Assembly (NCBI RefSeq): GCF_001552215.1
Contig: NZ_BCQT01000010.1
Span: 372,001 to 436,000 of the forward strand
Reading direction: 5' to 3'
DNA from: Actinomadura macra NBRC 14102
GTDB taxonomy: Bacteria; Actinomycetota; Actinomycetes; Streptosporangiales; Streptosporangiaceae
DNA length: 64,000 nucleotides
A model generated the notes under the pieces. The model saw only the letters and a program-made list of their open reading frames with translations, made no database searches and was not told where the DNA came from. This document shows, piece by piece, positions 49,682 to 57,928 of this stretch. Made by a program: the position numbers and the translations under genes. The number at the start of each line of letters is the position of its first letter. Position 1 is the first letter of the stretch.

Positions 49682-51135
49682 CGCGTCCTCGCGCGTCCAG
49701 CCGCCCGCCGCGCCAGGTCCGCCGCGACCAGCGACGCGACGATCCGGCCGCCCGTCGCCACCAGCGGGAGCCCGCCGCCCGGATGCACCGACCCGCCCAC
49801 CAGGTACAGCCCGCGTCGCGGCCCGCGGTTCCCCGGCCTGCGGAACGACGCGAACCGGCCCCGGTAGGCCGTGCCGTAGATCGCGCCGCCCCACGCGCCG
49901 TACCGGTCGCGCAGGTCCGCCGGCGTGAACGTCTCCACGAACCGCAGCCGCCCGGCCAGGTCGTGGCCACGACGCGCCAGACGTTCCAGCACCAGGTCGC
50001 GGTAGGAGTCGGGCGTCATCGGCCAGCGTCCCGGATCGCCGGCGGGGACGTTGACCAGCATCACCCAGTTCTCAGCCCCGGACGGCGCCTGGGACGGGTC
50101 GTCGACCGCGGAGCAGCCGATGTACACGGTCGGGTCCCTGGGCGGCACCCGCCGCGTGAAGATGTCGCCGAACTCCCGCCGGTAGTCGGCGGAGAAGACG
50201 ACCGAGTGGTGCGGGAGCCCTTCGGTCCGTCCCTCCACTCCGGCGAGCAGCAGGAACGCCGACGAGGACGGGCCGAGTCCGGCGATCCGGCGCAGCCGCC
50301 GCCCGTCCGGCAGCAGCCGGCCGTACAGCGCCGCCGCGTCGGCGTTGACCACCACCGCGTCGCCGCGCACCCGCTCGCCCGACTCCAGCACCACCCCCGA
50401 CACCGCCGCGCGGTCGGCGATCAGCCGCGTCACCGCGCTGCCGGTACGGATCTCGACGCCCGCCTCGACGAGCAGCCCGGCCAGGTCGTCGGCGATCCGG
50501 GGCAGGCCGCCGGGCACGTACCAGCCGCCGTCCCCGTGCTCGATCGCCGGGACGCACCCGAGCGCGGCCGGCGCCCGGTACGGGTCCGACCCCGCATAGG
50601 TGGCGTACCGGCCGACGTACTGGCGCAGCCGGGGATCGCCGAAGAACCGCCGCGCGAGCCCGTCCAGGGTCCGGCCCGGCGCGACCGCGAACAGGTCGCC
50701 GATCCGGGCGTCCGCGGGCCTGCGGACCAGCGGCCCGGCGAAGAACGTCCGCCGTGCCGCCGCCAGGCACTCTTCGGCCCAGCCGTAGAACGCCCGCCAC
50801 GCGGCGCCCTGCCCGGGGGCCAGCCGCTCGACCGCCGCCGCCATCCGGTGCGGGTCGCGGTGCGCGCGCAGCTCCGATCCGTCCGCGAAGCGGTACCTGC
50901 ACAGCTCGTCCAGGGCCACCAGTTCGCGGTCGACGCCAAGGTCCCGGAACAGCCCGGGAAGGGTGAGCAACGACGGCCCGAGCGAGAAGACGAAACCGTC
51001 GCGCACACGCTCGGCGAGCTTCCCGCCGAGCCGGTCCCGCCTCTCGTGCAGTCGGACCTGGTGGCCGCCGCGCGCCAGCAGCAGCGCGGCGACCATCCCG
51101 CCGACCCCGCCGCCGACGACGATCACCTCTGCCAC
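49678..51135 (-). CDS. Second phytoene-desaturase-like FAD enzyme (CrtD/CrtI type)
   Basis: The 485-residue protein starts at GTG 51135 (GGAGG five bases before) with EVIVVGGGVGGMVAALLLARGG, and has FVFSLGPSLLTLPGLF, GGWYVPGGLPRIADDLAGLL and the C-terminal GLYLVGGSVHPGGGLPLVATGG. It is from the CrtI/CrtD/CrtN superfamily and diverged from the copy at 43828. Next to a CruF-like hydratase and a glycosyltransferase, 3,4-desaturation of a hydroxylated carotenoid (CrtD type) is a good guess. A long upstream frame to 52029 is only the shadow of the CruF-like gene. Confidence 0.85.
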   Translation of the reverse strand: MAEVIVVGGGVGGMVAALLLARGGHQVRLHERRDRLGGKLAERVRDGFVFSLGPSLLTLPGLFRDLGVDRELVALDELCRYRFADGSELRAHRDPHRMAAAVERLAPGQGAAWRAFYGWAEECLAAARRTFFAGPLVRRPADARIGDLFAVAPGRTLDGLARRFFGDPRLRQYVGRYATYAGSDPYRAPAALGCVPAIEHGDGGWYVPGGLPRIADDLAGLLVEAGVEIRTGSAVTRLIADRAAVSGVVLESGERVRGDAVVVNADAAALYGRLLPDGRRLRRIAGLGPSSSAFLLLAGVEGRTEGLPHHSVVFSADYRREFGDIFTRRVPPRDPTVYIGCSAVDDPSQAPSGAENWVMLVNVPAGDPGRWPMTPDSYRDLVLERLARRGHDLAGRLRFVETFTPADLRDRYGAWGGAIYGTAYRGRFASFRRPGNRGPRRGLYLVGGSVHPGGGLPLVATGGRIVASLVAADLARRAAGRARTR

Positions 51136-51941
51136 CGGTGCCTCCAGACCGGCTTCCAGACCGGCCGCCACGCCAGCAGGGCGCACGCCCCCATCGACAG
51201 CCCGCCGGCCGCCGCCACGACCCGGTCGGGCGGCTCGAACACCGCCGCGAACGCGATCGTCTCCATCACCGCCATCACGGTGTAGACCACGACGAGGCCC
51301 CGGGACGCGACCGCCGACCGTCTCACCATCGTGTCGACCACGGCCATCACCAGCAGCGACACGCCCAGCCATCCGGCGAAGTTGCCGACCGGCACGTCCC
51401 GGTACGGGCCGCCGTCCGCCCACGTCCACAGGCCGAGCCGGAGCATCTGCGGATCGAGGAACAAGTCCCACGCCGTCAGGGCCACCGCCCCCACCGCCCA
51501 CCGGACGGGCCCGCCCTGCGGCACGATGGCGGTGGCCACCGAGTGCGCGGCCAGCCCCATGCCGCCCCAGGCCAGAGCCACGATCACCGGGACGCCGCCG
51601 AGTTGCGGCCACAGCAGCGACGTGTAGGAGTAGTCCCCGAACGGCACGCCGGTCCGGACGCCCACCCACTCGGCCGTGTATCCCACGAGCACCGCGGCGC
51701 CGAACGCCCCGATCGCCCGGCCGATCCCGTACCTGCCCGCGAGGAACGCCACCGTGCTCGCCGCCAGCAGCACCACGACCACAGCCGTCAGCCGGACGGA
51801 CTCGGGCCGCAACCCCGACGCGACCTGCGCGACCACCATCGCGGCCAGGAAACCGGACCCCGCGACCACCCCCGCCCCCACCCGCCGCCGAGCGGGCGTC
51901 CCCCGTCGCTGCCCGGCCCGCCCGTCCCGCACCTGTCCCAT
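51123..51941 (-). CDS. CruF-like carotenoid hydratase (membrane protein)
   Basis: About 272 residues with seven or so membrane helices. The blocks GYTAEWVGVRTGVPFGDYSYT, WDLFLDPQMLRLGLWTWADGGPYRDVPVGNFAGWLGV (in parts) are typical of the carotenoid biosynthesis family that includes CruF, a 1',2'-hydratase, and bisanhydrobacterioruberin hydratase. Conserved Glu and Asp in these blocks are probably catalytic. I start at ATG 51941 (MGQVRDG). It is the first gene of the minus-strand carotenoid operon and overlaps the desaturase start by 13 bases. Confidence 0.82.
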   Translation of the reverse strand: MGQVRDGRAGQRRGTPARRRVGAGVVAGSGFLAAMVVAQVASGLRPESVRLTAVVVVLLAASTVAFLAGRYGIGRAIGAFGAAVLVGYTAEWVGVRTGVPFGDYSYTSLLWPQLGGVPVIVALAWGGMGLAAHSVATAIVPQGGPVRWAVGAVALTAWDLFLDPQMLRLGLWTWADGGPYRDVPVGNFAGWLGVSLLVMAVVDTMVRRSAVASRGLVVVYTVMAVMETIAFAAVFEPPDRVVAAAGGLSMGACALLAWRPVWKPVWRHRWQR

Positions 51942-52022
51942 ACACACCCTTCGGAGCCGAGCCGCGCCGCGGATGCACATCCACCACGGCCAAAGGCGAG
52001 AGCGCTTTCCCGCGCCGCCCCC

Positions 52023-52064
52023 TTGACATCGGTTCGCAGGTTACCTATAACTTCAGTTGTAGGT
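52023..52064 (+). promoter_or_regulatory. Strong promoter with overlapping operator for hsp20
   Basis: TTGACA (52023-52028) and TATAAC (52046-52051) are 17 bases apart. The -10 box lies in an inverted repeat ACCTATAACT (52043-52052) / AGTTGTAGGT (52055-52064), 9 of 10 matching, with a 2-base centre. The site would let the MerR-like regulator encoded downstream block or distort the promoter. Confidence 0.75.
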
Positions 52065-52134
52065 TTCCTCTTGTACGAGGAACAGGTGGTTCGGCGCCCG
52101 ACCGGGCGCCGAGGGTCTTCGGAGGTGATGGTCA

Positions 52135-52575
52135 ATGTTGCTGACGTCGATCGACCCGTTCGTGCAGGAATTCGAGCGCCAGTTCGACCGAGCGGTCCGC
52201 CAGATCAACGGCCAGGGCAGCGCCGCGAGCATGCCCATGGACGGGATCCGCCGCGCCGACGACGTCGTCCTGCGGTTCGACCTGCCCGGCGCCGACCCGG
52301 GTTCCATCGAGGTCACCGTGGATCGCGGCGTGCTGTCGGTCACCGCCCGCCGCGAGGAGGAGTACGGCGAGAACGAGCGCGTGTTCGTGCGCGAGCGCGC
52401 GATGGGCGCCTTCACGCGCCGGGTCTACCTGTCGGAGCACCTGGACGCCGAGGCGATCGAGGCCGCATACGACAACGGCGTCCTCGCCGTCCGCATCCCG
52501 GTGCTGGAGAAGGCCAAGCCGCGCAAGGTCGCCATCCAGCGCACCGGCGACGGCCCCAAGGCGATCAAGAGCTGA
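52135..52575 (+). CDS. hsp20: Hsp20/alpha-crystallin small heat-shock protein
   Basis: The 146-residue chaperone has an N-terminal segment (LTSIDPFVQEFERQFDRAV), then the alpha-crystallin domain with ADDVVLRFDLPGADPGSIEVTVDRGVLSVTARR (as landmarks) and the closing ALAVRIPV-type motif (NGVLAVRIPV), and a KPRKVAIQ tail. It prevents aggregation of unfolded protein in the cytoplasm. TCGGAGGTGATGGTCA provides the ribosome site. The promoter has an operator over its -10 box, and a MerR-family gene follows by 126 bases, so stress-controlled repression is likely. Confidence 0.93.
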   Translation: MLLTSIDPFVQEFERQFDRAVRQINGQGSAASMPMDGIRRADDVVLRFDLPGADPGSIEVTVDRGVLSVTARREEEYGENERVFVRERAMGAFTRRVYLSEHLDAEAIEAAYDNGVLAVRIPVLEKAKPRKVAIQRTGDGPKAIKS

Positions 52576-52701
52576 CCGGCGGCCGGAGCATGGGTGCGAG
52601 CGGCCCCGGCCGCGCTGCCTGCACGGCACGCGCGGACGGGGCCGGGCGCGCCCTCCTCCCGCTTTCCGAGTCCGGTCACCGGAACGAGGCAGGAGGACGA
52701 C

Positions 52702-53040
52702 ATGAATCTGCCGTTCGACGACGAGCACGCCGCCCTGTTCACCGTGGGGCAGGTGGCCCAGATGCTGGACGTGCGGCAGGCGTTCCTGCGCCGCATCGAC
52801 GACCACGAGATCGTGTCGCCCCAGCGGTCGGCGGGCGGGCAGCGCCGCTACAGCCGCCATGAGATCGGCCGCGTCCAGGAGGTCGTCACGATGATGGGCG
52901 AGGGCATGACCCTGCCCGCCATCCGGCGCATCTTCGAACTCCAGCACCAGCTCGCCGAACTCACCCGCGAGCACGCCGAGCTCACCCGGCGCCTCGCCGC
53001 ACGTCCCCCCGAGGGCGGGGCCGCAGAGGACCGCCCATGA
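52702..53040 (+). CDS. MerR-family regulator linked to hsp20
   Basis: The 112-residue protein has a MerR DNA-binding domain: LFTVGQVAQMLDVRQAFLRRIDDHEIVSPQRSAGGQRRYSRHEIGRVQ (spanning both helices and the wing), then MMGEGMTLPAIRRIFEL and a coiled coil LAELTREHAELTRRLA. It is short like HspR and without effector-binding domain. Start ATG 52702 has GGAGG seven bases before. HspR binds a different repeat (HAIR), so this is a distinct regulator, most likely acting on the ACCTATAACT/AGTTGTAGGT site upstream of hsp20. Confidence 0.85.
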   Translation: MNLPFDDEHAALFTVGQVAQMLDVRQAFLRRIDDHEIVSPQRSAGGQRRYSRHEIGRVQEVVTMMGEGMTLPAIRRIFELQHQLAELTREHAELTRRLAARPPEGGAAEDRP

Positions 53041-53201
53041 GACCGCTCCGCCCTAGCCCGGCGTCCGCCTAGCCCGGCGTCTGCGCGACACCGGCCCGTC
53101 GCGACGCGCGTGCGCCGATTTGCCAGAATTTAGACGATCTTGGGGAATCCCCTCACGCTCGCCGCCGCTGCGATTGCGTGCCCTTCCGTAGCGTGGCATC
53201 C

Positions 53202-54014
53202 ATGCCCGAGGTAACGCGTTACCCCGTGGGGGCTCCCTGCTGGGTGGACCTGGCCAGCCCCAATGTCGACGCGTCCAAGGAGTTCTACCGCGGGCTGTTC
53301 GGATGGTCCTCGTACACGCTGAGCGTGGACACCTTCGGCGACTACGAGATGTTCACCCTCGGCGGGGTCCAGGGCCCCGAGATCGCGGCCATGCGGTCGC
53401 TGCTCGACAGCACCGAGGAGCCCAGCTGGACGTGCTACTTCAAGACCGAGGACGCGCTGGAGTCCTCGTTCGCCGTGCTGGCCGCGGGCGGGCAGGAGCA
53501 GTCGGAGCCGCGCAACGTCGCCCACCTCGGCCGGATGGCGCAGTTCGCGGACCCGCGGGGCGCCGACTTCGGCGTCTGGGAACCCTTCGAGTTCCATGGC
53601 GCGGCGCTCTGGGACGAGCCGTCCACGGTCTCCTGGGTCGAGCTGGTCGCCCCCGACGTCGAGGTGGCCCGGCGCTTCTACGGCCAGATCTTCGGCTGGA
53701 CCTTCGAGGACCGCCCGTACTACAACGCCTCCGGCGAGGTCCCCACCGGCTACACCCTCTGGAAGGCCGGTGACCGTCCGGTGGCGGGCATGATCCCCAT
53801 GGACGAGTTCTGGCCCGCCGACCACCCCACGCACTGGATGCCGTACTTCACGGTCGCCGACTGCGACGCGTCCGCCGCCAGGGCCGTCGAGCTCGGCGCG
53901 CGACTGCGCGTCGAGCCGATCGACGTCCCCACCGCGCGCTTCGCGCGCCTCGCCGTCATGAACGACCCGATCGGCGCGCGCCTCGCCATCGTCACCCCGA
54001 AGCGCGGTTCCTGA
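53202..54014 (+). CDS. Two-domain VOC/glyoxalase-fold protein
   Basis: The 270-residue product has two VOC domains: one starting GAPCWVDLASPNVDASKEFYRGLFGW, the other STVSWVELVAPDVEVARRFYGQIFGW, a layout found in CFP30B-like hydroxylase homologues of mycobacteria and Streptomyces. Metal-ligand positions of true glyoxalase I are not obvious. ATG 53202 (MPEVTRYP) is preferred over an in-frame upstream start at 53178. The preceding 160 bases hold two 16-base direct repeats CTAGCCCGGCGTC.. (about 53052-53085) and an AT-rich patch. Its role is unknown. Confidence 0.8.
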   Translation: MPEVTRYPVGAPCWVDLASPNVDASKEFYRGLFGWSSYTLSVDTFGDYEMFTLGGVQGPEIAAMRSLLDSTEEPSWTCYFKTEDALESSFAVLAAGGQEQSEPRNVAHLGRMAQFADPRGADFGVWEPFEFHGAALWDEPSTVSWVELVAPDVEVARRFYGQIFGWTFEDRPYYNASGEVPTGYTLWKAGDRPVAGMIPMDEFWPADHPTHWMPYFTVADCDASAARAVELGARLRVEPIDVPTARFARLAVMNDPIGARLAIVTPKRGS

Positions 54015-54026
54015 CCGCCGGTCCCC

Positions 54027-54692
54027 TCACCCCGCCGCGCTCAGGGAGAGGCTCGCGTAGGCGCGGAGACGGTCCGGGCTCCGCGGGTCGGACGAGACCC
54101 GCAGGGCGTGGTAGGGGCCGGGATCGTCGGGAAGCTGCGCCACGTGCTCGATCTCCAGGACGTCCACGGTCGTGAGCAGGCCGTCCAGGACCGCCTCGGC
54201 GAGCGTGTGGTTGACGTGGACGAGGTAGTCCTGGAGCGTCAGATCCTGCACCGCGACGCGCAGGTGCGCGACCTGCCCGCGTCCCGCCTGCGCCTCGTTC
54301 AGCGAGACGTGCAGGGCGCCCACCCAGCCGGGGTCGGTCGTCCCCCGGATGGGACGGAGCAGCCGCCGCAACGGCAGGTAGTCCGCGAGGGGACCCGGCC
54401 CGTACCAGGCGATCGACTCGTCCTCGGAGAGGTGGACGTGCCGGAACCGCGCCGCGAGGTTGCGCGGGTCGCCGGCCAGGAAGACGGTCCGGGTGAAGCT
54501 GCCGTACCAGAGGGCCCTTTGCTGCGGGGGCATCCGGTCGGCGAACGCCACCGCCGAGCCGGCGAACTCCGCGGGCGTGAAGTCCCGCAGCACCGCGATG
54601 GCTCCGATCTCGGCCTGTCCGGAGGGCCACGCGTCACGGGCCCGCGTGACCCGGTCGCTGAGCACTTCTCGGAGGGTCTGCTGATCGAACAT
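54027..54692 (-). CDS. Unknown protein, last gene of the HMGR-kinase operon
   Basis: I do not recognise this 221-residue protein. It is a soluble mix of helices and strands with FDQQTLREVLSDRVTRARDAW, FTPAEFAGSAVAFADRMPPQQRALWYGSFTRTVFLAG and LVHVNHTLAEAVLDGLLTTVDVLEIEHVAQ as its most structured parts. No signal peptide, Cys pair or nucleotide-binding loop is visible. ATG 54692 is 7 bases after the stop of the nucleotide-kinase gene, so it is in that operon. The HVNHTLAEA segment might supply a His for catalysis, but that is speculation. Confidence 0.6.
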   Translation of the reverse strand: MFDQQTLREVLSDRVTRARDAWPSGQAEIGAIAVLRDFTPAEFAGSAVAFADRMPPQQRALWYGSFTRTVFLAGDPRNLAARFRHVHLSEDESIAWYGPGPLADYLPLRRLLRPIRGTTDPGWVGALHVSLNEAQAGRGQVAHLRVAVQDLTLQDYLVHVNHTLAEAVLDGLLTTVDVLEIEHVAQLPDDPGPYHALRVSSDPRSPDRLRAYASLSLSAAG

Positions 54693-54699
54693 GATGACC

Positions 54700-55548
54700 T
54701 CATTCGGTGAGGAGACGGTCGATCTCCGCCGCCAGCTCGGCGGGGGAGGCTCCGTCGGCGCGGATCCGGTGCACACGCACCGACTCCAGGGACTTCAGGG
54801 CGGTGTCGTAGCCGTCGCGGATCCGCAGCAGCGGGGCGTGGTGCTCGTGCAGCTCCGCGGGCCGGTCGCGGTCGCGGACACGCCGGCGCGCCTCCGCCAC
54901 GTCGATGTCGAGGTGGACGACGACGTCGGGGAGGCGGACGCCGAGCCGGCCGGCGAACGCGTGCGCCCGCTCGGCGTCCGGCAGGTCGACCAGCCGGATG
55001 AGGTCGGCGGCGACGGTGGCGAGGTCGGGCGTGCGGCCGAGCCGCCGGCCGAGCCGCTCGCACCAGGCGCGGGCGGCTCCGACATCACCGGGGTCCAGGG
55101 ACGCCAGGTGCCGGCGGAGCCGGGCCGGGCGGTCCGGCCCGGCGACGCGCTCGATGGCGTCCCGGTACATCGGGAGGTAGGCGAGGCCGTCCACGACCGG
55201 GTGCCGTTCGGAGAGGACGACCCGCGTCCCGAGTTCCCCGATGAAGAACCGTTCCGTCACGGCGAAGGTGCACATCTGGAGGTAGAGGACGGCGAGCTTC
55301 AGCTCGGGGGCGCCGAGCCGGTCGGCGTCGCGCGACAGCGAGTCCAGATGGCGGGACAGCCGGTGCAGCGGGCCGTCGGGGTTCTCGTGGGCGCGCAGGC
55401 AGGACACGGCGGCGCGGTCCCCCGACGAGCCGTCGGCGAGCAGCCGGATCACCGTGGACTTCCCGGAGCCGTCGATGCCGACCAGGGCGGCGCGGAGCGT
55501 TTCAGCAGGCACCGGCGTTTCAGCAGGCACCGAAGTTTCAGCAGGCAC
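54700..55548 (-). CDS. Thymidylate-kinase-like P-loop kinase
   Basis: The 282-residue protein has Walker A GIDGSGKST (residues 24-32), an RxH-type LSERHPVVDGLAYL block (the position of the catalytic D-R-x in TMP kinases), and an arginine-rich lid (DVAEARRRVRDRDRPAELHE). It is longer than the ~210 residues of true Tmk, which points to a specialised nucleotide or small-molecule kinase. The first 17 residues are three copies of V-P-A-E-T-type repeats from an 18-base repeat. GTG 55548 has GGAGGAGG before it and overlaps the HMGR-kinase stop by 11 bases. Confidence 0.75.
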   Translation of the reverse strand: MPAETSVPAETPVPAETLRAALVGIDGSGKSTVIRLLADGSSGDRAAVSCLRAHENPDGPLHRLSRHLDSLSRDADRLGAPELKLAVLYLQMCTFAVTERFFIGELGTRVVLSERHPVVDGLAYLPMYRDAIERVAGPDRPARLRRHLASLDPGDVGAARAWCERLGRRLGRTPDLATVAADLIRLVDLPDAERAHAFAGRLGVRLPDVVVHLDIDVAEARRRVRDRDRPAELHEHHAPLLRIRDGYDTALKSLESVRVHRIRADGASPAELAAEIDRLLTE

Positions 55549-57928
55549 CGACGGCCTCCTCCGCCCGGTCCTCGATCTCCAGCAGGCGCAGGACGGTCGG
55601 GACGAGATGCTCCAGGAACGGCAGTTCGCGGTGCGTGTGCGCCATCAGGTACAGCTGGAGACGGGTGATGGAGAAGTCCCACAGGGCCAGCCGGTACCCC
55701 TCCCGCCAGGAGTCGCGGCCGGGCGCCGCGGCTCCCCGGTCCCGCAGGGCCGCCCGGTGCAGGTCGAGGAGGTCGCTCACCTCGGTCTCCCCCGCGTCGG
55801 CGGGCAGCACGTAGGCGAGCAGCTCGGCCAGGTCCCGCTGCGGGACGTGCAGGGTCGCCAGTTCCCAGTCGTAGGCGACCAGGCTCAGGTCGGCTTCGCG
55901 CAGCGCGATGTTGCGCGGGTTGAAGTCGTTGTGGACGAGCGTGCGCGGCAGGCGTTCGAGCCGCGCCCACCAGTCGCCCGCCGAGCCGATGATCCGGCGG
56001 AGGCGCCGCAGGACGTCCGGGGTGATCCAGTGGGGATGCTCGGCGGCGTTGTGCTCGGCCATCGCCGTCCACAACCCGGCCATCGCCGCCATCCGTTCCG
56101 CCGACTGGACGCGGCCCAGCCAGCCGAGGCCGATCAGCTCGTCCTCGCGGCCGAGCCAGGCGGCGTGGACACCGGCGATCCCGCGGACGGCGGCGCGCAC
56201 ATGCTCGCCGCGCCACAGGCCGGGACGGTCGGCGGCGTCCATGAGGATCACGTCCGGGCCGAGGCGCTCCATGAGGATCACGTAGGCCTCCCGGGCGGGG
56301 TCGACATGCACGCCGTACACCGCGGGGAGGACGCGGGCCAGGGCGGGGTCGCCGCTCCGGTAGAGGGCGGGTTCGCGGGTGTGCACGTCCTTGAACCCGG
56401 TCCAGTCGCGCCAGGTGGCGTACAGGTCGGCCAGCGCGCCACCGGACAGCGCCGCCAGCTTGGCCGCCTCGATGATCACCTCGTCGTCCAGCGGCTTGAC
56501 CTTCGCGACCAGGTCGAGGGTCCCGCCGGCGCCGTCGCGGCCGGTGTAGCCGACGCGGAGCGGGAACAGGCCCGTCAGCTTGCGGCTCTCCCCGCGTGCG
56601 GCGATCTCGGTGAGCAGCCCGGACGGCGCGTCGTCCGTGGGCAGCACCGTGACCTCGCGGACTTTCAGCTCCGGTACGTCCAGGCCGTCGGCCAGCAGGG
56701 TTTCGAGCAGCGGCGCGTCCAGGTCGGCCCGCGTCAGCCAGTCGACGCGGCGCGGACGGCCGAGCCGCTCGTGGGCGTCGGCGAACTGGCCGCCGGTGAT
56801 CGCGGCGATGGTGGACAGGTCCACGGCCAGCGAGAACCCGCAGATGATCTCCGCCAGCCGGCGCATCCCGCCGTCGCCCGCGCAGCCGAGGGCCTCCAGA
56901 TAGTCGCGCTGCCGGGGCAGTCCGGTGCCGCCCCCGACCGTCCCCACCAGCAGGTTGGGCAGCAGCAGGGTGGCGCGCAGCCCCGTGCCGTCGGGTTCGA
57001 CGTAGAACATGGCGCCGGACGACTCGTAGACGCTGGCGATGTCCTGCCCGGTCGCGGTGTAGACGGCGGCGATGACGTTGGCCGCGTCGATGTCGAACCC
57101 GATCATCCCGGCCTGCTGCGCGGCCGGGATGCCGATCCGGTAGCCCCGGTCGATCGCCTCGGGGGTGGTCTTGAGCACCCGCCTGACCGTCTCCCGGTCG
57201 AGCACGCACTCGGCGGTCACCCGCGTCCCGCGGCCCGCGATCATGTTGAGGTGGGTGAGCTTCTTGTCACCGCTCATGTTGCCCTCGACCGCGAACCACA
57301 CGGGCGCGAGATCCGGCATCAGCGCTATCCGGTCGTTGATCCAGCCGCAGGCGCGCCAGGTCGCCGCCGTGGTCATGTTCTGCCCGCCGGCGTCGGCGGT
57401 CTCGTAGACGAAGCGCAGGTGCACGGCGCGGCCGATCTGGACGGGGTCCAGCTCGACCAGCCGGGAGTGGCGGGAGACCGCACCGATCTGCTCGGCCAGC
57501 TCGGCGTGCAGACCGGTCACCCAGCGCGCGAACCGGTCCGCCGCCGCGATGCCGTCGAACTCGAACACCGGCGCCCGCGTCATGCGCTGCGCGATCACCC
57601 TCGTCTCGACGCCGCCCGCGCGGGTGATGGCCTTGGCGCCGCGGGCCGCGGACGCGACCAGCGCGCCCTCGGTGGTCGCCAGCGGGACGGTGACCGGCCC
57701 GCGCGCCGCGTCCCCGCGGAAGAGCAGCGGCCCGGCCAGCCCGACCGGCACCTCCACCGTGGCCACGTAGTTCTCGACGTTGCCCATCAGGTCGCGGGCG
57801 GGGATGCCCGTCCGCTCCAGTGTCGCGAGCGGCGAGCCGGTGGCGCGGCGCAGCCATTCCAGCCGCGCCCGCCGCGCCGCCTCGGTGTACAGCCCGCGTC
57901 CGGGCATCTCCTCGTTCCGGCCGGTCAT
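55538..57928 (-). CDS. Class I HMG-CoA-reductase domain fused to APH-type kinase
   Basis: The 796-residue protein has two complete catalytic domains. Residues ~1-400 match class I HMG-CoA reductase, with Glu 87 (TTEGAL), Lys 222-223 (SGDKK), Asp 296 (ATGQD) and His 386 (FADAHE) all retained, plus GTVGGGTGLPRQ. Residues ~430-790 form an aminoglycoside-phosphotransferase-like kinase, with Lys 476 (LVAKVK), HNDFNPRN at 666-673 and YDWE at 686-689. I know of no such fusion. The reductase should give mevalonate or a related alcohol from an acyl-CoA, and the kinase might phosphorylate it. ATG 57928 overlaps the GH3 stop. No other mevalonate-pathway genes are near, so a specialised pathway is likely. 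Confidence 0.88.
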   Translation of the reverse strand: MTGRNEEMPGRGLYTEAARRARLEWLRRATGSPLATLERTGIPARDLMGNVENYVATVEVPVGLAGPLLFRGDAARGPVTVPLATTEGALVASAARGAKAITRAGGVETRVIAQRMTRAPVFEFDGIAAADRFARWVTGLHAELAEQIGAVSRHSRLVELDPVQIGRAVHLRFVYETADAGGQNMTTAATWRACGWINDRIALMPDLAPVWFAVEGNMSGDKKLTHLNMIAGRGTRVTAECVLDRETVRRVLKTTPEAIDRGYRIGIPAAQQAGMIGFDIDAANVIAAVYTATGQDIASVYESSGAMFYVEPDGTGLRATLLLPNLLVGTVGGGTGLPRQRDYLEALGCAGDGGMRRLAEIICGFSLAVDLSTIAAITGGQFADAHERLGRPRRVDWLTRADLDAPLLETLLADGLDVPELKVREVTVLPTDDAPSGLLTEIAARGESRKLTGLFPLRVGYTGRDGAGGTLDLVAKVKPLDDEVIIEAAKLAALSGGALADLYATWRDWTGFKDVHTREPALYRSGDPALARVLPAVYGVHVDPAREAYVILMERLGPDVILMDAADRPGLWRGEHVRAAVRGIAGVHAAWLGREDELIGLGWLGRVQSAERMAAMAGLWTAMAEHNAAEHPHWITPDVLRRLRRIIGSAGDWWARLERLPRTLVHNDFNPRNIALREADLSLVAYDWELATLHVPQRDLAELLAYVLPADAGETEVSDLLDLHRAALRDRGAAAPGRDSWREGYRLALWDFSITRLQLYLMAHTHRELPFLEHLVPTVLRLLEIEDRAEEAVGAC

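Noticed and set aside
49678..52029. A single 783-residue CrtI fusion protein
   Set aside because: The N-terminal ~300 residues are Gly/Arg-rich and are the shadow of the CruF-like gene. GTG 51135 has a proper ribosome site and begins the FAD motif.
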